Assembly: GCA_947259605.1 (NCBI GenBank)
Contig: CAMYMX010000013.1
Coordinates: 1 to 17,666, forward strand
Direction: 5' to 3'
Length of the DNA: 17,666 nt
Source: an uncultured Polyangiaceae bacterium
GTDB taxonomy: Bacteria > Myxococcota_A > Polyangia > Polyangiales > Houyiibacteriaceae
Shown piece by piece: positions 7,312 through 15,214 of this stretch; positions within the stretch are counted from its first letter, which is position 1; every line of letters starts with the position of its first letter. The position numbers and the translations under genes are program-made. The notes under the pieces are model-generated. The model was not told the origin of the DNA. It did not search any database and saw nothing but the letters and a program-made list of their open reading frames with translations.

Positions 7312-8019
7312 CTACCAGGCAGCCACCGCGGACAGCACCACGGGCCGCACCGGATAAAGCCCACGAGGCACTTTGAGCCAAGGTAGCCCGATGATCGGTC
7401 GAATCGGGTCGCGCCAGCTCGCGTCGGACGGTGCCGGGTAGTACGAGCTCAAGTCGGTGAAGCGCTGCCGAAGCAAGACGCCGCGGTAGAACTCGGCGCT
7501 GTGCATGACGACCAGAGGTATTCCAGCAAAGCCCAAGACGAGCCTCGTGACAGGTGCCGCAGCGGCTTCGACCCAGTAGACCGGACGCGAAACGGAGAAC
7601 TCACTGATCCAGATTTGCCCGCCAGCCTTCAAGACCCGGCGAACCTCGCCTAAGACCTTCTGCACTTCCCGGCGAGCCGCGCGCCAGGATTGCTCCGTGA
7701 TGTGATGAAGGACCAGCGGGAGGACGACATGGTCGAAGCTCTCATCCGGAAACGATAGGGCCCGGGCGTCATCCAGAACGGTTGAAATGCCTGCCTCGCG
7801 GTGCGGTCGCAGCATTTCGTCGGAGACGTCGGCCACGACGAGATCGAGGCTGGAAACGGCTTCCGGGGAGTGACGAGGCCACATGCCGCCTATCGAGAGA
7901 ACACGACCGCAAACGCCTTGCTCGATGTGCCGAGCAGAAAGCTCGTTCATCGTGCCCATGCCCGCATCGGTATCGTAGTACGTGCCTGCGTTGCTGTTGA
8001 AGAACTGTGACGGTTCCAA
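7312..8019 (-). CDS. Class I SAM-dependent methyltransferase (Methyltransf_11-like)
   Basis: A 235-residue cytosolic protein with a Rossmann-type SAM fold. Motif I is RVLSIGGMWPR at 39-49, which departs from the usual LDxGxGxG pattern. The acidic residue after strand 2 is in VVADVSDEML (61-70), followed by DDARALSFPDESFD at 83-96 and VLHHI at 103-107. The C-terminal half is hydrophobic in places and may bind a lipid or glycolipid substrate. The start is a TTG at 8019, supported by AGGAAG six bases upstream; the next in-frame ATG (residue 21) has no such site. It is last in a unit with a GT-C membrane glycosyltransferase and another methyltransferase, so methylation of a glycan or polyprenyl intermediate is a fair guess. 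Substrate unknown. Confidence 0.75.
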   Translation of the reverse strand: MEPSQFFNSNAGTYYDTDAGMGTMNELSARHIEQGVCGRVLSIGGMWPRHSPEAVSSLDLVVADVSDEMLRPHREAGISTVLDDARALSFPDESFDHVVLPLVLHHITEQSWRAARREVQKVLGEVRRVLKAGGQIWISEFSVSRPVYWVEAAAAPVTRLVLGFAGIPLVVMHSAEFYRGVLLRQRFTDLSSYYPAPSDASWRDPIRPIIGLPWLKVPRGLYPVRPVVLSAVAAW

Positions 8020-8025
8020 TGGCTT

Positions 8026-8031
8026 CTTCCT
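8026..8031 (-). promoter_or_regulatory. Ribosome binding site supporting a TTG start
   Basis: AGGAAG on the minus strand lies six bases before the TTG at 8019, in the 36-base gap after the GT-C gene. It is the main reason for choosing a non-ATG start for the methyltransferase. Confidence 0.5.
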
Positions 8032-8055
8032 ATCGCGAGCCCGCGAATGACGACT

Positions 8056-9912
8056 TCACCGCATCTCCTCAGGGGAAGGAATCGACGTCGAGCCGCCGCT
8101 CTTTCCATCAGGGACGTTGAACCTCTCCGCATCTTGCAAGGAAACGAAGCCCGGCCGGCAGTCAGATCCCCAGAGCATCAGCAGGCCTTTGCGATCCGGA
8201 TACAGCTCCATGAGCTTTCGGTCGTGCGCGACGCTGAGGTGGTTGACCCATAGGATTCGATTCTCGAAATCGGGGTCGTTGACCTCCTGCGCTAATACGA
8301 AGTGCCGGTTTGCCGAACACGCTCTGCGGATGAACGGGCGGTTCGTGAACACGATCGCCTGACCCTCGATCTGCTCCGCCGCAACGGCCGGTCGCCGAAT
8401 CAGCTCGGACACTTCATGCAGCGCTAACGCCCGAACCGGCACATACCCACACAGCGCCGCCGCGATGAGGCCTATGCAGAGCGCCACTGGAAGCCGCGCA
8501 ACGGAGGGCGAGGCGCCCAGGTCTCGTAGGCCATTCCTCAAGCGCGCTACGCCAAGCGCGCTCAGCATGATGATCGGGAGCACGATCTCCGCGTAGTGAA
8601 CCGGACCAAAAGTATCGATACCCGGACTACGCAGATAGGCGTGGGACAAGATGAAACCGAAGACCATCAGCCAGAGAATCCAAGCTCTTTGGCCCAGCCA
8701 AGAAGCAAACGGTAGAAACAGGAACGCAAGCGGCCATCCGAAGAGAGCGAAATTGAGTCGGGTCAGCGCGATCCCCGTTCGCGATAGTGCGAGATCCAGC
8801 GAACCAAAGCCGAATGATGGTGTCCAGTCATCCGGAAGTGAGGACCAGGCCGCATAGTGGAAGCCGTTCTCGCGCGCGTAGTCGCCAGCTCGTTTGTAGG
8901 CGACGTAAGTGATGCTCCCGTTCTGGACTGCGTTGACTGCGAAGAACGCAAGGGCAAACGAAATAGCGGGCGCCGCGAACGATAGGACCGCTACCAGTCG
9001 CTTCTCCGAGCTGAGTTTGTGCAGAGCCGCGGCCCAAACGAAGAGAAGCGGAACACCGATTGCGACGGCAACAGTCGGACGAATGAAGAACGCGACGGAG
9101 AACGTCGAAGCGATGCCTGCGTGGAGCCACCAGGCGGCGTCGCCGCGATTTGCGCGAACGGTCAGGTAGGTCATCCAGGCGAGCGCAAACATGCACGAGG
9201 TGTGGGAGAGCTGAGTCGCCGCGGTGAATTGAACCATCGGAGCGAAAAGAAAGAGGAGGACTCCGATGACTGCGGCCCCACGGCCCGAGAGGTCCCGCAA
9301 AGTCAGGAAGATCGCTGGTACCGTGAGCGCCGAGTACAGCGGGTTCATCAACTCGGGCACCCCAAGTGCCAGCCCTGGCGCCATGAGAGCCGGCCAGCCC
9401 AGGAAGTATTGAGAATAGAACTTGCCGTCGTTGATCATGAAGATGTGATCAAAAAACAACTTCATCGGGGGCGAGTCCGCGTATAGACGTCCGCTCAACA
9501 GCAGCTCCGACGAGAATCGGTAGACCGACTCGTCGTCAGTCAGGTCGGCGCCCAGAAGTAGCCGCCAATGGATCAGGGCCGGAATCGCAAAGGCCAGCAC
9601 ACTGGACGCTAGAATCAGGTGGCGGTCGGGCGTCGCGCGAAGTTGCTCGTAGGTATCTTCCGCCCATTTGGTTTCGCCAAGGGCGGCGAAGGCGTAGCCA
9701 AACAGCAACGCAGCGACCGAGCCGAAGAGCGCCCAGTACGCGAGGAACTGCGCATAACCGCTGCTCAAGATTGTGGTGGAACCGAGCCGTAACTCGTACC
9801 AGTCCAATCTGTGCGCGCCGATCGCCCAGAAGATGCAGAGGGCGAGGACGGCCCCGGCCAGCAAGCCTGCAACGGTCCAGGGGCGGCGCGAAGCTCCGCG
9901 TTCGATGCTCAT
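8056..9912 (-). CDS. GT-C-type multispanning glycosyltransferase (ArnT/PMT-like, family 39-like)
   Basis: 618 residues, mostly membrane. After two hydrophobic segments (about 13-33 and 52-78) and a third near 100-120 comes LTDDESVYRFSSELL at 124-138. The acidic DDE placed at the start of the first periplasmic loop is typical of GT-C enzymes that use polyprenyl-phosphate sugars. FYSQYFLGWPALMAPG at 165-180 resembles the conserved loop of the ArnT/PMT_2 group. Further hydrophobic segments run to about residue 500, followed by a soluble tail of about 110 residues on the periplasmic side by prediction. Likely role: transfer of a sugar from a lipid carrier to a surface glycan or lipid. Its ATG overlaps the stop of the preceding methyltransferase as ATGA. 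The family 2 glycosyltransferase at 10690 could supply the polyprenyl-linked sugar; this is inference. Confidence 0.8.
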   Translation of the reverse strand: MSIERGASRRPWTVAGLLAGAVLALCIFWAIGAHRLDWYELRLGSTTILSSGYAQFLAYWALFGSVAALLFGYAFAALGETKWAEDTYEQLRATPDRHLILASSVLAFAIPALIHWRLLLGADLTDDESVYRFSSELLLSGRLYADSPPMKLFFDHIFMINDGKFYSQYFLGWPALMAPGLALGVPELMNPLYSALTVPAIFLTLRDLSGRGAAVIGVLLFLFAPMVQFTAATQLSHTSCMFALAWMTYLTVRANRGDAAWWLHAGIASTFSVAFFIRPTVAVAIGVPLLFVWAAALHKLSSEKRLVAVLSFAAPAISFALAFFAVNAVQNGSITYVAYKRAGDYARENGFHYAAWSSLPDDWTPSFGFGSLDLALSRTGIALTRLNFALFGWPLAFLFLPFASWLGQRAWILWLMVFGFILSHAYLRSPGIDTFGPVHYAEIVLPIIMLSALGVARLRNGLRDLGASPSVARLPVALCIGLIAAALCGYVPVRALALHEVSELIRRPAVAAEQIEGQAIVFTNRPFIRRACSANRHFVLAQEVNDPDFENRILWVNHLSVAHDRKLMELYPDRKGLLMLWGSDCRPGFVSLQDAERFNVPDGKSGGSTSIPSPEEMR

Positions 9913-10607
9913 TCGCCTCTCGCTCGAACCGAAAGCAAGAGGTTCGATCTCATGCCCATAAAGCGGTGAAAGCCGAGATCAGCGCGGGCTCTCGCTTCCG
10001 GCGCCAGAAGGTCGAGCAGCTGCCCTGCATCGAGAAGGTTCAGGTTCTCTTCTTTGGAGAAGAATTCGAATCCGGCAGCCGCGTAGATCCGCCTGTACAT
10101 GGGGGGAGGCAGGTAGTGCAAGAATGGGGTGACGGTATGGAACTCGATCGGATGCCGCCGGTTCGGAGTCGTAACGAACGCGCGCTTTCCAACACGCAAT
10201 ATCTCAGCGAGAAAGGCGCGCTGGTCCTCGCGTGTACCCACGTGCTCGATCACCGCATTCGAGAATACGAGGTCGAACGATTGGTCGTCGAAAGGCAGGG
10301 GTGCGTTCCGCTGCAACTGCACATAGCGGCCCTGAGGGAACACGCGCTCGAAGACCTCAGGCTCCTCCAGCCCCGAGGCAGTAATCTGCCCGGGATGGGG
10401 ATAGAGGGAATGCAGGAAATAGTCGCGCGCCTCTTCGAGCGAGCCGTTGGTTCCCACCTCGAGCAGACGCCAAGCAGGCCGCGGCGGAAACGCATCAGCG
10501 AAATGCCGGTACAGCTTGGTCTGTTCGTTCCGTAGCACGCGTCGGAGCATCCAACGCGGGAGTGCTTTTGTTCGGTAGTGGACGCTTCTATGCGCCGTTT
10601 CATCCAT
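9909..10607 (-). CDS. Class I SAM-dependent methyltransferase
   Basis: A 232-residue protein. SAM motif I is RLLEVGTNGS at about 47-56; FDDQSFDLVFSNAVIEHV at about 106-123 is the post-I/motif II region common in small-molecule and glycan methyltransferases; FVTTPNRRHPIEFHT at about 144-158 is a strongly conserved stretch of this subgroup. A TTG at 10616 would add three residues, but neither start has a clear ribosome binding site and the ATG at 10607 is preferred. It is first in its unit and its stop overlaps the GT-C gene start as ATGA, so it is probably co-translated with it. Probable role is methylation of a saccharide or glycolipid; the acceptor is unknown. Confidence 0.82.
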   Translation of the reverse strand: MDETAHRSVHYRTKALPRWMLRRVLRNEQTKLYRHFADAFPPRPAWRLLEVGTNGSLEEARDYFLHSLYPHPGQITASGLEEPEVFERVFPQGRYVQLQRNAPLPFDDQSFDLVFSNAVIEHVGTREDQRAFLAEILRVGKRAFVTTPNRRHPIEFHTVTPFLHYLPPPMYRRIYAAAGFEFFSKEENLNLLDAGQLLDLLAPEARARADLGFHRFMGMRSNLLLSVRARGE

Positions 10608-10689
10608 GACTGGCAATTTTCATCGACTGACTCGTCTGGGTCAAAAAGATTGACCCGCGCCCAAGGACGGGTCAGAAATCTTGGATCAT
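10608..10689. promoter_or_regulatory. Divergent intergenic region with GGGTCA inverted repeats
   Basis: This 82-base gap separates two units transcribed apart. GGGTCAA (10638-10644) and TTGACCC (10650-10656) form a perfect 7-base inverted repeat around five bases. A third GGGTCA at 10669-10674 pairs equally well with the TGACCC at 10651-10656. The repeats could be half-sites for a dimeric regulator acting on both units, or competing hairpins in the leader of the plus-strand unit. No T-run follows, so an intrinsic terminator is unlikely. Confidence 0.45.
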
Positions 10690-11517
10690 ATGGCGAAAAC
10701 AGGAAAAATCGGGCCCTCGAACGCTGAGACGGAAACCCTGTGCGTCATCATTCCTTGCTTGAACGAAGAGCGCCTGGTCAGGTCGACCGTCGAGGAAGTT
10801 CTGGGACATACAGGCGCACTTCCCATGAGCCTGGAGGTCCTCGTGATCGACGATGGCTCGACCGACGGGACGCGAGCCGTCATGGAGCAGCTCTGCCTCG
10901 AGTACCCGAACTGTCGTATGATTGCGCACGACCAGAATCGCGGCCTAGGGCGTTGCGTCACCGAGGCATACGAAACGATCGAGGACGGCACCTGGGTGAC
11001 CGTGTTCCCGGGTGACAGCGAATTCGTCTTTCCGGAGTCCATCGACAATCTGCTCGCGGCCCGTCACGGGCACGACGTGGTCCTCGGCTATCTCTACAAT
11101 TCCGTGGTGAGGAAGTTGGGGCGACGAGTTGCGTCCACGGCGTTTCTGAAACTGACGAAGACCCTATACGGATTCCGGTGGAGAGCGCTCAATGGAATGA
11201 AGCTCTACAAGGTCGAAGCGTTCAAGGGTATTCACACTGTCTCGGGCGGTCATGCCTATGTCGCGGAGCTCCTCGCGAAGGCCCAACTGAGGCGCCCGGA
11301 GCTGAGGATTACCGAGGCTCCATTCATCTCTCGCGGTCGTTCCATTGGAAACTCTCATGCGATCAAACCCAGGTCGGTTCTTCGCGCGGTGCACGAGACG
11401 TACAAGGGCGCGAACGACGTGTCGAAGTATCGTGAAAAGATGGTAGCCCGCTATCAGCACGAGCTCGAAAAGGGAGTGGAGAACATCAGCTTTTTCCCGC
11501 CCCCAACCAAGGACTGA
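10690..11517 (+). CDS. Family 2 glycosyltransferase (GT-A fold, dolichol-phosphate-mannose-synthase-like)
   Basis: 275 residues from the ATG at 10690; a TTG at 10681 also opens the frame but lacks a clear binding site. CVIIPCLNEE at 18-27 and VIDDGSTDGT at 52-61 are the nucleotide-sugar binding motifs of GT2, and FPGDSEF at 106-112 holds the acidic residue of the metal site (usual DxD region). There are no evident C-terminal membrane segments, so it is likely a soluble or peripheral enzyme on the cytosolic face. Relatives transfer a sugar from an NDP-sugar to polyprenyl phosphate or to a growing glycan. First gene of a three-gene plus-strand unit; the WbqC-family gene starts six bases after its stop. 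Donor and acceptor are not readable. Confidence 0.9.
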   Translation: MAKTGKIGPSNAETETLCVIIPCLNEERLVRSTVEEVLGHTGALPMSLEVLVIDDGSTDGTRAVMEQLCLEYPNCRMIAHDQNRGLGRCVTEAYETIEDGTWVTVFPGDSEFVFPESIDNLLAARHGHDVVLGYLYNSVVRKLGRRVASTAFLKLTKTLYGFRWRALNGMKLYKVEAFKGIHTVSGGHAYVAELLAKAQLRRPELRITEAPFISRGRSIGNSHAIKPRSVLRAVHETYKGANDVSKYREKMVARYQHELEKGVENISFFPPPTKD

Positions 11518-11523
11518 GAGGCC

Positions 11524-12270
11524 ATGCGCCTCGCGATCACGCAGCCGAATTTCTTGCCTTGGCTGGGGTACTTCGAGCTTCTGGACTACGTGGACGTCTG
11601 GGTGAGCCTGGACAATGTCCAGCTGAGCCGAGGTTCGTTCGTCTTGCGAAACCGAGTTCGGAGACCCGACGGCGCGGTGGAATGGCTCAGCTTGAGCATC
11701 CCCAAGAAGTGCCCTTTGCAGACCTCGATTCAGGAGGCGCCGATCTCGACCAACGGCTGGCAGGATCGGATCATCCGCAAGCTGCAGAGCTACTACCGAA
11801 ATGCGCCCTTCTACGAGCAGTTCGGAGACCGGGTCGCGGAGCTGCTGAGCTCCCATGCGGACGCCCCCGGAGTTGCCGCGCTCAATGAGATCATCATCCA
11901 CGAGCTCTCTTCCTGGCTGGGCATCGAGTACCAGTTCCACCGGGCCTCGGACCTCGAACCGGGGCTGCAAGGCGACCCACAGGAAAAAGTCCTGTCGCTG
12001 ATTCGGCATTTCGACGCTGATGTCTATTGCAACTTCGCGGGCGGCGTGGACGAGGGCTTGTACGACTCCGCTGCTTTCGCACGCCAAGGGGTGTCTTTGC
12101 AGAGGCAAGCGTACGCTCATCCGAGCTACTCGCAGCACGGAGGCGGATTCGAACCGTACTTGAGCGTGCTCGACCTCCTATTCGAAACCGGGGATGAAGC
12201 CCTGGGAATCATTCGAAGCGGGCGCGGCTGGGAAGAGGTTCCTGCACGAGATGCCGAGGTGTCATCTTGA
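11524..12270 (+). CDS. WbqC-family protein
   Basis: A 248-residue protein with the family's N-terminal signature: ITQPNFLPWLGYFELLD at about 5-21, VSLDNVQLSRGSF at about 27-39, RNRVRRPDG just after, and WLSLSIPKK at about 57-65. WbqC proteins are found mostly in O-antigen and other surface polysaccharide clusters, sometimes linked to amino-sugar modification, but their reaction is not established to my knowledge. There is no signal peptide or membrane segment, so the protein is cytosolic. Six bases after the glycosyltransferase, with its TGA overlapping the sulfotransferase ATG (TGATG), it sits in a tight operon. The family assignment is firm; the function is open. Confidence 0.9.
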   Translation: MRLAITQPNFLPWLGYFELLDYVDVWVSLDNVQLSRGSFVLRNRVRRPDGAVEWLSLSIPKKCPLQTSIQEAPISTNGWQDRIIRKLQSYYRNAPFYEQFGDRVAELLSSHADAPGVAALNEIIIHELSSWLGIEYQFHRASDLEPGLQGDPQEKVLSLIRHFDADVYCNFAGGVDEGLYDSAAFARQGVSLQRQAYAHPSYSQHGGGFEPYLSVLDLLFETGDEALGIIRSGRGWEEVPARDAEVSS

Positions 12271-13280
12271 TGAAGATGCAGCGCTTCTTTCGATCGGTCT
12301 ACGAAGACAACGCCAATCGCAGGTCCGGAGATCGCAGGTCGCTTTACAGCGACGTGATTCGCTACTGCGCGAACAGGCTGGTGCAGCCGGTCGATCGGAT
12401 GCTGGTGCGAAAGCACAGAGATCCGCGGGTTCCGATCGTCTTCATCGTGGGCGCGCCTCGCTCGGGGACGACTTTGCTCTATCAACTGATGTGTACCCAT
12501 CTGGACGTGGGATACGTATCGAACGCGATGGCGCGTTGGTGGATTGCACCCGTAGCGGCGGCGCGTTTCCTTTCACCCTTGCGCGGTGCACCTGGGAGCT
12601 TCGCTCTGAGCTCCGATCTCGGTCGCAGCGAGGGGGCTGATGCTCCACACGAGTTCGGCTGGTTCTGGCAGTTCCACCTGCACCACGAAGACAGCGACGA
12701 CCTCGATGCCGAGGCACTGGCCACCCGGGATTTCCGAGGCGCCAAGGCGGCTCTCGAGGGCCTGGCCGGATACTTCGACCGCCCCCTGCTGCTCAAGGCG
12801 CTCGTGCACGTTCCCTACAAGATCACTTGGCTAAAAGCACAGCTCCCGCAGGCGAGGTTCATCTGGATTCATCGCGATCCGATTTTCGTGGGACAATCGA
12901 TTCTCGAGGCCCGGCAGAATCGGTTTGGCGACCCGAATCGCTGGCTCTCGGTTCGGCCCAGAGATGTTGCGAGCTGGCGAGCTCGCAGTCCCTGTGAGCA
13001 GGTCGCCCATCAGATCCTCGATGTCAACGCCTCTATGAATCGCGCTTTCGCGGCTCTAGACCCCAGCGACGGGCTTCATGTCGAGTACGAACAGCTCGTC
13101 CGGCAGCCGAACGCCGAGCTCCGGAGGATCGCAGAGTTCTGCGACGCGGGTGTTCGGACCAATACGCGGCTCTCGTCGCTAACGCTCGAACCCCGTAACC
13201 GGAACCGGCTCTCCCCCGAGGACCACCGGGCTCTCAGCCGGCTGCTCTCGAACAGCGAACGAGCTCAGAGACCGTCGTAG
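12270..13280 (+). CDS. PAPS-dependent sulfotransferase
   Basis: 336 residues. IVGAPRSGTTLLYQL at about 59-73 is the 5'-phosphosulfate-binding loop, and FIWIHRDPIFVGQS at about 197-210 has the arginine and serine of the 3'-phosphate-binding site. The same pair of motifs defines the sulfotransferase superfamily, and LLLKALVHVPY near 173-183 fits the strand-loop before it. It should transfer sulfate from PAPS to a hydroxyl or amine, in this setting probably on a glycan or glycolipid. The frame could open at TTG 12267, but the ATG at 12270 overlaps the WbqC stop and is preferred. Its 3' end overlaps the opposing 3-beta-HSD-like gene by 16 bases. No PAPS-synthesis gene is in the window. Confidence 0.87.
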   Translation: MKMQRFFRSVYEDNANRRSGDRRSLYSDVIRYCANRLVQPVDRMLVRKHRDPRVPIVFIVGAPRSGTTLLYQLMCTHLDVGYVSNAMARWWIAPVAAARFLSPLRGAPGSFALSSDLGRSEGADAPHEFGWFWQFHLHHEDSDDLDAEALATRDFRGAKAALEGLAGYFDRPLLLKALVHVPYKITWLKAQLPQARFIWIHRDPIFVGQSILEARQNRFGDPNRWLSVRPRDVASWRARSPCEQVAHQILDVNASMNRAFAALDPSDGLHVEYEQLVRQPNAELRRIAEFCDAGVRTNTRLSSLTLEPRNRNRLSPEDHRALSRLLSNSERAQRPS

Positions 13281-14305
13281 TATTCGCGAGCGTCGATCGC
13301 GGTGCGCCGGAGCCCTTCGCGGGTGTCGACGATCGGATGATAGCCGAGGTCTTGTTTCGCCTTGTCGATCGAGAAGTGGCTGTCTCGGACACAGAGCTCA
13401 ACCTCGACGATGCTGACCGGGGGCTTCGGCTTTCCAAAGACTTGGAAAACGCGCTCGCCAGCCGTGGCCAGCGCACGCGCGACGGGTCCGGGGATTCGAA
13501 TCGTACGCGCATCGAGGCCCATGTCTTTGACGAGCGTCTCACTGAACTTCCCGGTGTTGATCGGATCTCCATCGGTGATGATGTAGGCCTGGCCGCAGAC
13601 CGGGGATCCTTCGACCAGGCGCTCTGCTGCGCGAATCTGCGCATCGACGAGATTATCGATGTACGTGTAGTCCATGCGCGTCCCGCCGTCGCCGAAAAGC
13701 ACGAGCGGTGCGCCCCGCTTGAGCGCTTTCATCAAGGGCCCGACCAGAGTGCTGCGTTCGCCCGGCCCGTAGATCCCCCCGGGCCGAATGGCGCTGCTGA
13801 GCAATCCCGACTCGCCATTCGCAGCGAGCGCTAGCTGCTCGGATGCGACCTTGGTGCTCGAATAAAGATCGGACGCCGTGCTGTAGGGGACGGTCTCGTT
13901 GGAGCCACGATGCTGATCTCCCGATGCGGTGATGATCGAGCTCGTGTGCACGAAACGCCGCACGCCCGCTCCGCGGGAAGCTTGCAAGACGGCCCGCGTC
14001 CCTTCGATATTGACGCTACGGACGAGCTCGGCAAAGGGCTTGGGAGCGTACGTCAGCGTTTCGATCATCGCGGCAGTGTGAAAGATCGTGTCGACCCCTT
14101 CGCAGGCCTCCGCAAGGGCAGCTGCGTCGCGGATGTCGCCGCGGAACCAGCGAAGCTTGGGATCCTCGAACGCCGCTGGCGCCTTGTCGAAGCCGTGCAC
14201 CTCGCAGCCGCGCGCTAGCAGGGCCCGCACCAGATTGCTTCCAACGAAGCCCGCGCTTCCCGTAACCAGGCAGCGGAGCCCATCGACCGGCCGTACTCGT
14301 TCCAT
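13265..14305 (-). CDS. Extended SDR of the 3-beta-hydroxysteroid dehydrogenase type
   Basis: 346 residues, NAD(P)-dependent. CLVTGSAGFVGSNLV at 12-26 is the Rossmann motif, HTSSIITASG at 120-129 holds the catalytic serine region, and YSSTK at 148-152 gives Tyr148 and Lys152. RPGGIYGPGE at about 168-177, MDYTYIDNLVDA and ITDGDPIN match the 3beta-HSD branch (sterol dehydrogenases, OleD and related bacterial enzymes) better than typical sugar epimerases. The substrate could be a sterol, a beta-hydroxy acid or a sugar; sequence alone does not settle it. It begins 20 bases after the MscS gene, without a clear ribosome binding site, and is last in that unit. Its end overlaps the convergent sulfotransferase gene. 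Confidence 0.83.
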   Translation of the reverse strand: MERVRPVDGLRCLVTGSAGFVGSNLVRALLARGCEVHGFDKAPAAFEDPKLRWFRGDIRDAAALAEACEGVDTIFHTAAMIETLTYAPKPFAELVRSVNIEGTRAVLQASRGAGVRRFVHTSSIITASGDQHRGSNETVPYSTASDLYSSTKVASEQLALAANGESGLLSSAIRPGGIYGPGERSTLVGPLMKALKRGAPLVLFGDGGTRMDYTYIDNLVDAQIRAAERLVEGSPVCGQAYIITDGDPINTGKFSETLVKDMGLDARTIRIPGPVARALATAGERVFQVFGKPKPPVSIVEVELCVRDSHFSIDKAKQDLGYHPIVDTREGLRRTAIDAREYYDGL

Positions 14306-14325
14306 CGGGCCGGCACCGTGGCAAA

Positions 14326-15207
14326 TCAGCCGGGCGGAGGCAAGGTGTCGCGACCTTTCGGGACGCCGAGCACCGCCCTGAGCACGCGCTGTTCCACTTG
14401 CCTCTCGAGACGGCTGGGCGTGGGAATCCTGAGTAGAATATTGACCGTGTTCTTGTCGACCAGCTGGTAAGTGACGCGGGGGTCGACGATCGGAGGGACC
14501 AGGCCGTGGCGGCGATAGCGTGCAGCCATCGGCCGGCGAACGTCGTCGATGAACTCCGCACAGGCTTCGCGCGCCGCCGAAAGGGCCTTTCTCTCCATCG
14601 CCGCGAGGTCCTCGTTTCGGTCGACGGGAATGCTCATCAAGTGCAGCATGTACTCGCCAGCGAGGCTCTCGTTCAGAACGGCTTCCGTCATGAGCAAGCT
14701 ATTGGGAATGCTGATCGTGCGCCCCGTTCGTTGGTGCCCCTGCCCCACTTCGAGCACCAAGGTGCTCAATAGGCCGGTATCGATCACATCTCCGCGGATC
14801 GATGCAATCGCGATCCGATCGCCGACCTCGAATGCATTCGCGCTCACCCGATAGATGGCGCCTTGAATGCAGGCGATCGTTTCCTTGGTGGCCCATACGA
14901 TCGCCATCGCGAGAACGACAAAGGAAACGGCAAGCGTTTGAAGCTCCGCCGCCCAAATCGTGAGAAGACCAAACGCCAAGATCGCATAGGAGAGCCCCCG
15001 AATCTGCGATGACCAGCGAAGGCGAAGCTTGTCTCTGCTCGGCAGCGCCCGGCGAACGAAGCGAAGCGCGACGTAGCGAACGACCAACACCGACACGAGC
15101 AAGACCAGCGTCGCGATCAGGTGACTTAGAAGCTGCGGATTCTGAAAAAAGTTAGCGACACGCGACTGTGCGTTCGGGTCGGTCATCGACTCGATGATCG
15201 GATTCAT
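14326..15207 (-). CDS. MscS-family mechanosensitive ion channel
   Basis: 293 residues: three predicted membrane segments (about 28-48, 72-88 and 91-108), then the MscS beta domain with AFEVGDRIAIASIRGDV at 125-141 and ISIPNSLLM further on, both standard family motifs, and a C-terminal alpha/beta part. Membrane-segment number and length resemble small MscS channels, which open under membrane tension and release solutes during hypo-osmotic shock. TM3 lacks the glycine/alanine-rich packing of E. coli MscS and has VWATKETIACIQGAIYR instead, common in divergent members. It starts seven bases after the HlyD-type adaptor gene, which is an unusual operon partner and suggests co-expression with envelope export. 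Confidence 0.88.
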   Translation of the reverse strand: MNPIIESMTDPNAQSRVANFFQNPQLLSHLIATLVLLVSVLVVRYVALRFVRRALPSRDKLRLRWSSQIRGLSYAILAFGLLTIWAAELQTLAVSFVVLAMAIVWATKETIACIQGAIYRVSANAFEVGDRIAIASIRGDVIDTGLLSTLVLEVGQGHQRTGRTISIPNSLLMTEAVLNESLAGEYMLHLMSIPVDRNEDLAAMERKALSAAREACAEFIDDVRRPMAARYRRHGLVPPIVDPRVTYQLVDKNTVNILLRIPTPSRLERQVEQRVLRAVLGVPKGRDTLPPPG

Positions 15208-15214
15208 CCGGCGC

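Noticed and set aside
9771..10535. Open frame of 254 codons on the plus strand
   Set aside because: It is antisense to the GT-C and methyltransferase genes and is rich in arginine and serine, with no recognisable motif.
11164..12138. Long open frame of 324 codons on the minus strand
   Set aside because: It lies antisense to the GT2 and WbqC-family genes, whose protein motifs are clear, and its own translation shows no recognisable domain. It is a by-product of GC-rich codon use.
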